A stretch of DNA of 64,000 nucleotides from Cytophagales bacterium Alg240-R148 (lineage in GTDB: Bacteria; Bacteroidota; Bacteroidia; Cytophagales; Cyclobacteriaceae): positions 186,001-250,000 of the forward strand of contig LS999826.1 in the NCBI GenBank assembly GCA_900537185.1, in the 5' to 3' direction. Shown in pieces: positions 27,762 to 36,000 of the stretch. How positions within the stretch are numbered: position 1 is the first letter of the stretch; each line of letters starts with the position of its first letter. A program made the translations under genes and the position numbers. The notes under the pieces were generated by a model. It was not told the origin of the DNA and ran no database searches. It saw only the letters and a program-made list of their open reading frames with translations.

Positions 27762-29030
27762 ATGAAAAAAGAAAATGCCTTCTGCTTGAGCTTGTTGCTG
27801 TCCATGATGTGGCTGGCAATTTTCCCTACTGACGCCCTGGCACAGTCAGAATCTGTTGAGATTAACAATAAGTACTATTTGGTTGTGGCTGCTTTTGATA
27901 AGTCAAGAGAAAGCAATGCCCAAACTTTTGTACGCAACCTTAGCGACAAAGGCCAGCAAGCCCAATATACGAGTATTCCGGGTAGAAGGTGGTTTTTTGT
28001 AGTATTAAAGGGAACCGATGATTTTGGTGAAGCCATGACCCAAATGTATATGAATCGAAAGTCTGGCCAGCATCCTAAATGTTGGGTATACAGAAACCGA
28101 GCATATGACCCGAACAAAAAGGAAATGGATCCCAAACCGGTGGAGGAAACTCCAACCACTGAAAACGAATCCATTCCAACAGAGCAAGATACTACGTCGG
28201 TAGTATCCATAGAATCTCAGGATTCAATAGTTAAAGACAACACCACCAATGCACCAGAAATGGTAGTGGGGCAGGAAATAGAGGAAATAAGAATCGGACC
28301 TAAAAGGACTACCGATGCCCCAGGGAAAATGTTTTACTTCAATGTATTTGCCGAAGTAACTGGCGATAGGTTGGATGGAGAAGTAAGTATTATTGATCCG
28401 CACAAGGTTATGTTAATTAAAACTGTTAAAGGCAACCGGGCTTATGAATTGAGAAACCACAACAGCAACCCTGCTTTTGTTCTGACCTGTGAGACGTTCG
28501 GTTTTAGAAAATTACAACACGAAATTAATTATAATTCTCCTTTTACCGATTCTGAGGCACCGTATGTAGTTGGGGTGAATGATACCGTCGTGGTGAATTT
28601 TGAAATGATACGGTATAAGAAAGATGATATATTCACTTTGTTTCACGTGTATTTTCACAAGGATGCTGAAGTGATGAGAAGAGATTCACAATTTGAGTTG
28701 GACCAACTTCAAAACATGATGGAAGCCAACCCAAATTATAAAATTAGAATACATGGCCATACCAATGGCAATTCTTTTGGAAAGATTGTACATAGAATTT
28801 CAGACAATCAATTTTTCACTCTAAATGACTCCAATGGTAGTGGAAAAGGCTCGGCTAAAAAACTATCGGAGACTAGAGCAGACGTACTCAAGGAATACCT
28901 CGTTTCCAAAGGTGTGGCAGACGATCGCATCGAAACAGTAGGATGGGGAGGAAAAAGAATGATATACGATAAAAACTCTGAGCAAGCAAAGAAGAATGTT
29001 CGAGTTGAAATTGAAATTATTGAAGACTAA
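27762..29030 (+). CDS. SPOR-like/OmpA-type envelope protein, copy 2
   Basis: 422 aa, same architecture as the preceding gene: signal peptide ending at ALAQ, SPOR-like domain ('NKYYLVVAAFDKSRESNAQTF'), Thr/Glu-rich linker (about residues 118-170), a middle beta domain, and an OmpA C-terminal domain with 'IHGHTNGNSFGKI' and 'KKLSETRADVLKEYL'. It shares the Asn-for-Asp change and the same insertion, so both features predate the duplication. Only 8 bp separate the two genes, so they are co-transcribed, ending at the strong hairpin at 29081-29127. Similarity is best in the OmpA part and lower in the linker. A role in anchoring the envelope to peptidoglycan is inference. Confidence 0.8.
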   Translation: MKKENAFCLSLLLSMMWLAIFPTDALAQSESVEINNKYYLVVAAFDKSRESNAQTFVRNLSDKGQQAQYTSIPGRRWFFVVLKGTDDFGEAMTQMYMNRKSGQHPKCWVYRNRAYDPNKKEMDPKPVEETPTTENESIPTEQDTTSVVSIESQDSIVKDNTTNAPEMVVGQEIEEIRIGPKRTTDAPGKMFYFNVFAEVTGDRLDGEVSIIDPHKVMLIKTVKGNRAYELRNHNSNPAFVLTCETFGFRKLQHEINYNSPFTDSEAPYVVGVNDTVVVNFEMIRYKKDDIFTLFHVYFHKDAEVMRRDSQFELDQLQNMMEANPNYKIRIHGHTNGNSFGKIVHRISDNQFFTLNDSNGSGKGSAKKLSETRADVLKEYLVSKGVADDRIETVGWGGKRMIYDKNSEQAKKNVRVEIEIIED

Positions 29031-29080
29031 TTTCACAGCTTAAATGCTGTTGTCCGTACTAATAAAACTGTAGTTCGTCC

Positions 29081-29127
29081 AAAAACTAAAATGGACTGGA
29101 TTTTTGTCCAGTCCATTTTAGTTTTTT
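29081..29127. terminator. Strong long-stem terminator
   Basis: A perfect 20-bp inverted repeat: AAAAACTAAAATGGACTGGA (29081-29100) and its complement (29107-29126), with a 6-base loop, followed by T-rich DNA. It ends the paired OmpA genes and insulates the molybdenum hydroxylase operon, which starts 33 bases later. The stem is unusually long for a terminator. Confidence 0.85.
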
Positions 29128-29159
29128 CTCGTATTTTTATTTGACTCAATTACTTCATT

Positions 29160-29633
29160 ATGAATCAAATAAAACTAAATATCAACAACGAGGTCGTCGA
29201 AGTTCAGGTAGACCCCTCCACGCCACTTCTGTGGGTTATCAGAGATTTTGTTGGGCTTAAAGGTACTAAGTTTGGATGCGGGATAGCCCAATGTGGTGCC
29301 TGTACAGTCCATTTAGACGGGCAAGCAGTGCGCTCGTGTGTGTTACCTGTTGCAGCGGTTGTCAATAAAAAAATCACCACTATTGAAGGAATTTCAGAAA
29401 ACAATGCGCATCCAGTTCAAAAGGCTTGGGTAGAACACCAAGTCCCGCAATGTGGGTATTGTCAGTCCGGTCAAATTATGTCGGCCGTTGCACTGTTGGA
29501 TAAAAATCCATCTCCAAATTCGACTGAAGTAGTTGCCGCTATGCAAGGGAATATATGCCGATGTGGTACTTATAACCGCATCAAAAAAGCTATTTTATCA
29601 GCCTCTAAAGACATGAGTGATGGAACCAATTAA
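29160..29633 (+). CDS. iorA: 2Fe-2S subunit of molybdenum hydroxylase (IorA-like)
   Basis: 157 aa electron-transfer subunit of the xanthine dehydrogenase/isoquinoline 1-oxidoreductase family. The plant-type cluster is bound by C40, C45, C48 and C60 (KFGCGIAQCGACTVHLDG); the second cluster by C98, C101, C133 and C135 (QCGYCQSGQ, NICRCGTY). It has no signal peptide of its own, yet the catalytic subunit has a Tat signal, so it is presumably exported folded as a passenger. Its 3' end overlaps the next gene by 14 bases. First gene of a five-gene operon. The symbol reflects subfamily resemblance; the substrate is unknown. Confidence 0.93.
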   Translation: MNQIKLNINNEVVEVQVDPSTPLLWVIRDFVGLKGTKFGCGIAQCGACTVHLDGQAVRSCVLPVAAVVNKKITTIEGISENNAHPVQKAWVEHQVPQCGYCQSGQIMSAVALLDKNPSPNSTEVVAAMQGNICRCGTYNRIKKAILSASKDMSDGTN

Positions 29634-31776
29634 ATACTTAGGATACAATAGAAGGGACTTTTTGAAGCTTACAGGGATGGCAGGAGCTGTTTTTGGTTTG
29701 GCAGGGTTCGCTACAAAAAAGGAAAATAAAATTGTACCATTAAGTGGTATGTCTGATGAGAATGTTGGGCTGAACCATCTTATATTTATTGACAAAGATA
29801 GCCAAGTAACTCTAGTGAACCACAGGCCTGAAATGGGGCAAGGAGTATACCAGTCTATGCCTATGTTGATTGCCGAAGAATTAGAAATTAACTTAAAGGA
29901 TATTCAAGTAATTCAATCCGGGGCCGATAGAGAAAAGTACGGACACCAACAGGTTGGAGGTAGTAGCAGTGTTAGAAAAAGCTGGACCCCTTCCAGACAA
30001 TTAGGAGCAGCGGCTAGAATGATGTTAGTGCAAGCTGCTGCAGAACAATGGGCAGTGCCCGTCGGGCAATGCAGTGTGCAGAATGGTGTGATTCGCAACA
30101 ATTCTAGTGGTGCAGAATTAAAATATGGAGAGGTTGTTGAAAAAGCGGCTACTTACAAAGTACCAACGGATATAAAACTAAAAAGCAAAGGCGATTTTAA
30201 AGTGTTGGGCAAATCTCTCCCGCGTTTGGATGCAGGTTTAAAAACGAACGGAAAGGCCGTGTTTAGTTTGGATATGGAAGTTGAAGGCATGGTGTATGCC
30301 ACGATGTTGAGATCGCCAACTTTTGTTGGGAAAATTGAATCATTTAATAAAGAGGAAGTTGCAGCGTTGCCAGGTGTTTTAAATGTACTGAAAATAGAAA
30401 CTCCAGTTTTTTCTTTCAAAAGGCAAGCGGTGGCCATAGTAGCCGAGAATTACCCTGCTGCTTTAAAAGCTAAAAAAGCGTTAAAAGTAAAATGGAATAA
30501 TGAAGGGGTAAAACTATGGTCTGAAAAAGAAGTGATCGATAAGTTTCAATCTAGTTCCGAAGTATCAGGTGTTGTTTTGGAATCGGAAGGGGACATGGCC
30601 AACCTTGAGCAGGGAGCGTCCCAAATGGAAGCTACCTATTATTGCCCATACCAAGCCCATGCTTGTATGGAACCTATGAATGCCATCGTACAGGTAGATG
30701 GAGACAGCTGTACTTTTTGGGGCGGTGTTCAATCTCCAAATTGGATAAAGTCTACACTGGCCAATTATTTGTCCATTCCAGAAAAAAACGTCGAAATGAA
30801 TATTTCTTTTTTAGGAGGTGGTTTCGGAAGAAAAGCATTTACCGACTTTGCTCTAGAAGCAGCAAGCATTTCTAAAGAAATGAAACGCCCAATAAAGTTG
30901 ATTTGGACTAGAGAAGATGATATATCCCAAGGACCTTTCAGACCGGCAGCTTTATACAAAATGTCGGCTTATTTTAATAAAAAAAACGAGGTTACAGGAT
31001 TGAAAAATAAACTGATAACGCAAGACATGGGGCACCAATGGCCCGGTGCGAATAAAGAAGAAGTAACGCAATGGATTTTCGAAGGAGCCAATAAAAATTA
31101 CGGATTTTCAAATTTTGAATTGGAGGCAGTTCCAATGGAGTTTCCAATTCCTGTCATGTGGTGGAGGAGTGTGTATGCTTCTACCAATGGATTTGCACAT
31201 GAGTCCTTTATTGATGAATTGGCCAGTGCTCTAAAAAAAGACCCCATAGCGTATAGAAAAACACTGTTGAAAAATAAAAAAAGAGAATCAGCAGTGTTGG
31301 ACCAAATCAAGAAAATGAGTGGTTGGAACAATAAAAAACAAGGTACAGGGCTTGGAGTAGCTATGGTCGAAAGTTTTGGGAGCATTTGTGCACAAGCCGT
31401 ACAGGTAAGTAAAAATAATAAGGGCTCCATAACCATAGAAAAAGTATATGTTGCGATGGATTGTGGGATGACGGTTAACCCCGATATAATTGGGCAGCAA
31501 GTGGAGGGCAGTATTGTAATGGGATTAACTGCGGCTATAAAAAGTAAAATTTCTTTTGAACAGGGCATGGCCGTTGAAAAGAATTTTGATAAATTCAAAA
31601 TGTTAAGAATCCATGAAAGCCCAGAAGTGCAGCTGCATATCATGGACAATGAAGAAGCGCCAGGCGGAGTGGGAGAACCTGCTTTACCACCAATAGCGCC
31701 TGCTTTGACGAATGCAATATTTGACCTTACAGGAAAGAGAATTAGAACTTTACCTTTTGATTTAAATGAAATATAA
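29620..31776 (+). CDS. iorB: Molybdopterin-binding catalytic subunit (IorB-like), Tat-exported
   Basis: 718 aa from the ATG at 29620 (a GTG one codon earlier is also possible). The N terminus carries a twin-arginine signal, NRRDFLKLTGMAGAVFGLAGF. The rest is the aldehyde oxidase/xanthine dehydrogenase large subunit of the IorB branch: 'GGGFGRKAFTDFALEAA', 'TRVDD'-equivalent 'IWTREDDI', and the C-terminal 'GGVGEPALPPIAPALTNAIF' with the catalytic Glu after GGVG. It hydroxylates an aldehyde or N-heterocycle with water as the oxygen source. There is no FAD subunit; electrons most likely leave through the 2Fe-2S subunit to the cytochrome c encoded next. It overlaps both neighbouring genes by 11-14 bases. 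Confidence 0.93.
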   Translation: MEPIKYLGYNRRDFLKLTGMAGAVFGLAGFATKKENKIVPLSGMSDENVGLNHLIFIDKDSQVTLVNHRPEMGQGVYQSMPMLIAEELEINLKDIQVIQSGADREKYGHQQVGGSSSVRKSWTPSRQLGAAARMMLVQAAAEQWAVPVGQCSVQNGVIRNNSSGAELKYGEVVEKAATYKVPTDIKLKSKGDFKVLGKSLPRLDAGLKTNGKAVFSLDMEVEGMVYATMLRSPTFVGKIESFNKEEVAALPGVLNVLKIETPVFSFKRQAVAIVAENYPAALKAKKALKVKWNNEGVKLWSEKEVIDKFQSSSEVSGVVLESEGDMANLEQGASQMEATYYCPYQAHACMEPMNAIVQVDGDSCTFWGGVQSPNWIKSTLANYLSIPEKNVEMNISFLGGGFGRKAFTDFALEAASISKEMKRPIKLIWTREDDISQGPFRPAALYKMSAYFNKKNEVTGLKNKLITQDMGHQWPGANKEEVTQWIFEGANKNYGFSNFELEAVPMEFPIPVMWWRSVYASTNGFAHESFIDELASALKKDPIAYRKTLLKNKKRESAVLDQIKKMSGWNNKKQGTGLGVAMVESFGSICAQAVQVSKNNKGSITIEKVYVAMDCGMTVNPDIIGQQVEGSIVMGLTAAIKSKISFEQGMAVEKNFDKFKMLRIHESPEVQLHIMDNEEAPGGVGEPALPPIAPALTNAIFDLTGKRIRTLPFDLNEI

Positions 31777-32170
31777 CCAACAATTGATACTAATGTTTGG
31801 GGCATTTATTGCCCTTTCCTCTTTTTTAACTAAACAAAATGACCCGCTTAAAGAGAGTATGGAACGGGGAAGTAACTTGTATGCCGCCCATTGCCAGTCT
31901 TGTCATATGGCAGAAGGAGCAGGGATTCCATCCGTTTTTCCACCATTAGCCAAATCTGATTATTTGGAAAAGAATGTGGAAGCAAGCATTCTTATTGTGC
32001 TCAACGGTGGCTCAGAGCCAATGACGGTGAATGGGGTAGAATACAACGGGATGATGACCGCGTTGGATCTTACCGACCAAGAAGTGGCAGATGTTATGAA
32101 CTATATAAAAAATAGCTGGGGCAACAAGGCTCCTATGGTAAAACCACAAGATGTTCGTAACTTAAGGTAG
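31766..32170 (+). CDS. Monohaem cytochrome c, electron acceptor of the hydroxylase
   Basis: 134 aa with an N-terminal hydrophobic signal (about residues 5-20). Haem is attached at C43-Q-S-C46-H47, and M96 or M97 (EYNGMM) is the likely axial ligand, the class I small-cytochrome pattern ('LTDQEVADVMNYIKNSWGN' is the usual C-terminal helix). Its start codon overlaps the end of the molybdopterin subunit by 11 bases and xdhC follows after 1 base. This context makes it the periplasmic electron acceptor of the Tat-exported enzyme. Function by context is inference; the cytochrome family is certain. Confidence 0.93.
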   Translation: MKYNQQLILMFGAFIALSSFLTKQNDPLKESMERGSNLYAAHCQSCHMAEGAGIPSVFPPLAKSDYLEKNVEASILIVLNGGSEPMTVNGVEYNGMMTALDLTDQEVADVMNYIKNSWGNKAPMVKPQDVRNLR

Positions 32171-32171
32171 G

Positions 32172-33290
32172 ATGAAAGAGTTAAAACTAATTGTAGAAAA
32201 ATACGAGGAACAAAAAAATAATGGGCCGCTTGCGCTAGCTACGGTGGTTGCAGTTAAAGGTTCTTCTTACAGAAGTCCTGGTGCAAAAATGCTTATTACG
32301 TCAAATGGAAGGTGGTTTGGAGCGGTTAGTGGCGGGTGTCTAGAAGGGGATGCTCTGCGCCAAGCTCGGGTTGTAATGCAAACCGGACAACCCAAATGCA
32401 TAACTTACGATACCACCACCGACGATCTTGGAGTAGGTTTGGGATGTAAGGGGATTATTGACATCTACATAGAACCCATAACAGATGCTTCCTTTTTTAC
32501 GCCTCTTTACCAGGCATTGTCGAATCGAGCACCTAAGTTATTGGTTACTGTTCTAGGCAGTGCCGATCAGATGGAGTTTGGAAAATGTTTGATTGAAGGA
32601 GCTGCTGTATTGTCCTCTACAATAAAAAATGAGGCATTGCATGCTACCATCCAAAACCAGATAGTTTCCGTTTTGAAAGACAAAGGCTCTTCCTTGGTTG
32701 ATGTAGTATCTGAAGGCAATTCCTATCAATTTTTCGTAGAAAGGCTGATGCCTGTGATTAAATTGGTTGTGTTTGGTGGCGGCCCAGACGTGAAACCCGT
32801 CACACAATTTGCCAGCATGCTAAATTGGGAAGTTGTTGTGACAGATGAATGCGTAGCCCACACCGCACCAGCGTGCTTTCCTCATGCCGATGTAGTTTTG
32901 CACAGTCTGAGCAAGGATGTTGTAGAAAAAATTAATTTTGACCCGTATACAGCCTGCTTGTTGATGTCCCATAATTACGGTTATGACAAAGCAGTTTTAA
33001 AATTGTTGCACCCCATTGGGCTTCCATATATTGGTGTAATGGGGCCAAAAAAACGCAGCAAAGAGCTACTAGAAGAACTTGCTATAGAAAACCAGGCCAT
33101 CCATAGCCCCGTGGGCTTGGATCTTGGTAGCGAAACCCCAGATGAAATAGCCTTGTCAGTAATAGCGGAGATTCAGGCCGTATTCAATGGCCGAGATGGA
33201 GGGCCATTGAAAGAAAAAAAGACCCCAATCCATCGTCGAAATTCGAGTTTTGGGCATGTATTCAAACATACACTGGTTTTAAATGAATGA
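32172..33290 (+). CDS. xdhC: XdhC family Mo-cofactor chaperone
   Basis: 372 aa. The N-terminal XdhC/CoxI domain shows 'LATVVAVKGSSYRSPGAKMLI' and 'GAVSGGCLEGDA'. The C-terminal Rossmann domain shows 'KLVVFGGGPDVKPV' and 'YIGVMGPKKRSKELL'. XdhC proteins bind molybdenum cofactor, promote its sulfuration and insert it into xanthine dehydrogenase-type apoenzymes before export. It starts 1 base after the cytochrome stop and its end overlaps mocA by 8 bases. Full length, no missing parts. The client is almost certainly the IorB-like subunit of this operon. Confidence 0.93.
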   Translation: MKELKLIVEKYEEQKNNGPLALATVVAVKGSSYRSPGAKMLITSNGRWFGAVSGGCLEGDALRQARVVMQTGQPKCITYDTTTDDLGVGLGCKGIIDIYIEPITDASFFTPLYQALSNRAPKLLVTVLGSADQMEFGKCLIEGAAVLSSTIKNEALHATIQNQIVSVLKDKGSSLVDVVSEGNSYQFFVERLMPVIKLVVFGGGPDVKPVTQFASMLNWEVVVTDECVAHTAPACFPHADVVLHSLSKDVVEKINFDPYTACLLMSHNYGYDKAVLKLLHPIGLPYIGVMGPKKRSKELLEELAIENQAIHSPVGLDLGSETPDEIALSVIAEIQAVFNGRDGGPLKEKKTPIHRRNSSFGHVFKHTLVLNE

Positions 33291-33882
33291 TGCTCCAGTA
33301 CTTTTTATATTAGCGGCGGGCAGTGCTTCCAGAATGAAAAGTTGTAAGCAGCTGTGTGTGTTGAACAATGGCAAATACATGATCAACCACCTCCTTGACG
33401 AAGCAAAAAAAGTAAATTTTAGTAAAATCTGGATCATAACCGGGCAATACCATGAAGCCATTCAGGCAGTTGTTCCTGTTTCGGTGCCCTGCCTATATTT
33501 TAAAGATTGGGCCAAAGGTATGGGGGCCACTATTGCGCATGCGGCGGCCATTTGGGAAAAAGAAAATCAAGGTGCATGCGCAGTATTTTCCGTAAGCGAC
33601 CAGCCTACCATTTCGACAGAAATATTGAATAAATTGGTAGTTACAACAGGAGACTTGATACAATGCCAATACAGCAATGGAGCAGAAGGCCCTCCAACAA
33701 AATTTGGCCCTCGATATAGATCAAGGTTGCTAGAATTAACAGGAGCGAAAGGAGCCAAAAGCATAGTGCAACAGAACCTGTCCAATAGAAAATTGCTTTC
33801 TTTTCCGAGTGGATGGGTAGATATGGACACCCCTAAAGATTATGAAGCATATAAGTTGAGCGGTTACAATACCGCAGATTGA
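33283..33882 (+). CDS. mocA: MocA-type molybdopterin nucleotidyltransferase
   Basis: 199 aa NTP-transferase fold. The nucleotide-binding loop 'LAAGSASRMKSCKQL' lies at residues 10-24. 'FSVSDQPTIS' holds the Asp-Gln-Pro motif of the MobA/MocA group, and 'GPPTKFGPRY' is also family-typical. MocA attaches CMP to molybdopterin, giving the cytosine dinucleotide form used by many xanthine-oxidase-family enzymes. The gene is last in the operon and overlaps xdhC by 8 bases. CTP rather than GTP use is inferred from the operon and from similarity to MocA rather than MobA. Confidence 0.9.
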   Translation: MNDAPVLFILAAGSASRMKSCKQLCVLNNGKYMINHLLDEAKKVNFSKIWIITGQYHEAIQAVVPVSVPCLYFKDWAKGMGATIAHAAAIWEKENQGACAVFSVSDQPTISTEILNKLVVTTGDLIQCQYSNGAEGPPTKFGPRYRSRLLELTGAKGAKSIVQQNLSNRKLLSFPSGWVDMDTPKDYEAYKLSGYNTAD

Positions 33883-33890
33883 GTCCTTAA

Positions 33891-33925
33891 TTTGTAGGAA
33901 GAAGGGGTGTATTCTTTTATATTTG
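33891..33925 (+). promoter_or_regulatory. Candidate Bacteroidota promoter of the ketosynthase gene
   Basis: TTTG (33891-33894), a 23-base spacer, then TATATTTG (33918-33925), an exact TAnnTTTG. The ATG of the ketosynthase lies 19 bases downstream of the -7 element. The spacer is at the long end of the usual range. If active, it separates this gene from the molybdenum hydroxylase operon. Confidence 0.5.
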
Positions 33926-33944
33926 TCTTCTAATTTTTTTATAT

Positions 33945-35192
33945 ATGAGAGCAGTTGCAGTTACAGGAATTGGTGGTATTTGCCCTATTGGGAACAACAT
34001 ACCTGATATTTGGTCCAATTTAAAAGAAGGTTTGCCAGGAGCAGGGCCAATTACATTGTTTGATGCCAAAAATTTTAAAACTAAAATAGCGTGTGAAGTA
34101 AAGGATTATGCCCCAGAAGCAGTATTTGGGCGGAGAGAAGTAAGGCGATTGGATCGCTTCATGCAATTTGCGCTTATTGCTGCAAAAGAGGCTATAGAAG
34201 ATTCAGGGGTTGATTTTGACTCCATTGACCCACACAAAGCTGGCGTGATATGGGCCTCGGGCAATGGTGGGTACAGCTCAACAGAACAAGAATTAGAGTA
34301 TTTTTATAAAAACGGTGAACAGCCAAAATTCAATCCTTTTTTTATTCCTAAAACATTGGTGGATTCCGCTTCTGGTGTAATTTCAATTGCACATGGCCTA
34401 AAAGGGGTAACTTACAATCCAGTAGCGGCCTGTGCCTCTTCTACCCAAGCAATTATTGATGCAGCCATGTACGTTGGTACAGGAAAGGCCGATTTTATGG
34501 TTGCAGGTGGGTCCGATGCCGCTATTTCCGTTATGGGAATAGGTGGTTTTGGTGCATTAAAAGCACTTTCTGATAACAATGAGGCTCCAAAAAAAGCTTC
34601 AAGGCCTTTTGATACAGACCGGAATGGATTTGTGATGGGAGAAGGTGGAGCAGGGCTGGTCCTAGAACCTTTGGATAAAGCACTAAAGAATGGTAGAAAG
34701 GTATATGGAATAGTAGCAGGAGGTGGTTTGACATCCGATGCCTACCACATTACCTCGGGCCACCCTCAAGGCGAAGGTGTATCGAGAAGTATGGGGCTGG
34801 CTTTTGAAGAAGCTGGTATAAAAGCACAGGATATTGATTTGATTAACCCACATGCCACCTCTACTCCTGTTGGGGATAGTGCAGAAATTGAGGCCTTGAA
34901 AGGTACTTTTAACGCCCATCTGGAGCATGTTTATTTGACTCCAACCAAAGCCTTGACTGGTCACTTGCTGGGAGCCGCTGGAGCGATTGAAGCTGTATTT
35001 TCATTGCTGAGTTTGTACCACCAAGAAGTGCCGCCGGTGCGCAATTTGGACACAGTAGATCCAGGGTTCGAAGTACAGCCTAAATTGAATGCAACACTCG
35101 TTAAAAATGCCAATCTGAACCATGTTTTAAGCAACTCGATTGGGTTTGGAGGGCACAATGCAAGTGTAGTATTTTCCAAATACCAAGGTTAA
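33945..35192 (+). CDS. fabF: Beta-ketoacyl-ACP synthase II (FabF-like)
   Basis: 415 aa, normal length for KAS II. The catalytic triad is complete: C163 (NPVAACASSTQA), H303 (NPHATSTPVGD) and H340 (LTGHLLGAAGA). 'FVMGEGGAGLVLEPLDKA' and 'SNSIGFGGHNASVVF' are also canonical. It condenses malonyl-ACP with acyl-ACP in the cytosol. It stands alone here, without acpP, fabD or fabG beside it, so it may be an extra copy for a specialised lipid rather than the housekeeping enzyme. The next gene is convergent, with 4 bases between stop codons. Enzyme class sure; pathway not. Confidence 0.93.
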   Translation: MRAVAVTGIGGICPIGNNIPDIWSNLKEGLPGAGPITLFDAKNFKTKIACEVKDYAPEAVFGRREVRRLDRFMQFALIAAKEAIEDSGVDFDSIDPHKAGVIWASGNGGYSSTEQELEYFYKNGEQPKFNPFFIPKTLVDSASGVISIAHGLKGVTYNPVAACASSTQAIIDAAMYVGTGKADFMVAGGSDAAISVMGIGGFGALKALSDNNEAPKKASRPFDTDRNGFVMGEGGAGLVLEPLDKALKNGRKVYGIVAGGGLTSDAYHITSGHPQGEGVSRSMGLAFEEAGIKAQDIDLINPHATSTPVGDSAEIEALKGTFNAHLEHVYLTPTKALTGHLLGAAGAIEAVFSLLSLYHQEVPPVRNLDTVDPGFEVQPKLNATLVKNANLNHVLSNSIGFGGHNASVVFSKYQG

Positions 35193-35196
35193 TAAA

Positions 35197-36000
35197 TCAT
35201 ATTTTGGCGCCACAATACTTGCAGTGTGTGGCGTCATCGTCATGTCCTTCAGCGCTGCAGTTTTGACAGGAACGGGTGTTGGCACTTATCGTGTTTTTCT
35301 GTGCAGTGAGCTCTGAGGTTACTATCCCCGTTGGAACGGCTATGATGCCATAGCCCAATATCATGACCATGGAGGCTATGGCCTGCCCAAGCACTGTTTG
35401 TGGTGCGATATCTCCATAACCAACAGTGGTTAGCGTAACAATAGCCCAATAGATGCTCATTGGTATGCTGGTAAAGCCATTTTGCGGGCCTTCTATGATG
35501 TACATAATGGAGCCGAGTATCACGACTAAAATCAGTACAGAACCAATAAAAACTAAAATTTTATGTTTGCTTGCTCTTAATGCACTCCCCAATTGAGAAG
35601 CCTCCCCAATAAACTGAACTAATTTAAAAATTCTAAAAACCCTGAAAAGCCGAATAACTCTAATGATCATAAAAGAATGCGCTCCTACAAAGAACAATCC
35701 TAAATACGATGGTAAAATGGACAGCAGGTCTATGATACCGTAAAAGCTAAAAACGTATTTTTGAGGTTTTCCTACCACCCATACACGTATGGCGTATTCG
35801 GTTGTGAAAATTATAGTGAAAACCCACTCTAAAACATAGAACTCATAGTCGTACTTTAAGTCAATTTCATCCACGCTTTCTAAAAGAACGGTTGAAATGC
35901 TCATTAAGATCATCAGCAACAAAGCCACATCAAAAGCTTTGCCCCAAAAGGTGTCCGCCTCGAAGATAATTTCATGAATTTTTGATTTCAGTTCTTTCAT
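35197..36000 (-). CDS. Voltage-gated-type potassium channel with C-terminal zinc-ribbon-like motif
   Basis: 267 aa, six transmembrane segments plus a pore loop. The selectivity filter is T192-V-G-Y-G-D197. The S4-like helix has regularly spaced positive charges (R114, R117, R120, R123, K126), as in Kv-type voltage sensors. The short cytosolic tail carries C245-x2-C248 and C260-x2-C263, a zinc-ribbon-like pair of knuckles with an acidic/His loop, which is not part of the standard bacterial Kv design. Its start overlaps the stop of the penicillin-acylase gene by 4 bases, so it is the last gene of a three-gene operon. Potassium selectivity is supported by the filter; zinc binding is inference. 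Confidence 0.92.
   Translation of the reverse strand: MKELKSKIHEIIFEADTFWGKAFDVALLLMILMSISTVLLESVDEIDLKYDYEFYVLEWVFTIIFTTEYAIRVWVVGKPQKYVFSFYGIIDLLSILPSYLGLFFVGAHSFMIIRVIRLFRVFRIFKLVQFIGEASQLGSALRASKHKILVFIGSVLILVVILGSIMYIIEGPQNGFTSIPMSIYWAIVTLTTVGYGDIAPQTVLGQAIASMVMILGYGIIAVPTGIVTSELTAQKNTISANTRSCQNCSAEGHDDDATHCKYCGAKI

Noticed and set aside
29613-29633. Frameshift between the two hydroxylase subunits
   Set aside because: Both proteins are full length with proper ends. The short overlap is ordinary translational coupling, and the Tat signal begins cleanly at the second start.
33945-35192. Part of a polyketide or aryl-polyene cluster
   Set aside because: Only a single ketosynthase is present, with no carrier protein, ketoreductase or acyltransferase beside it.
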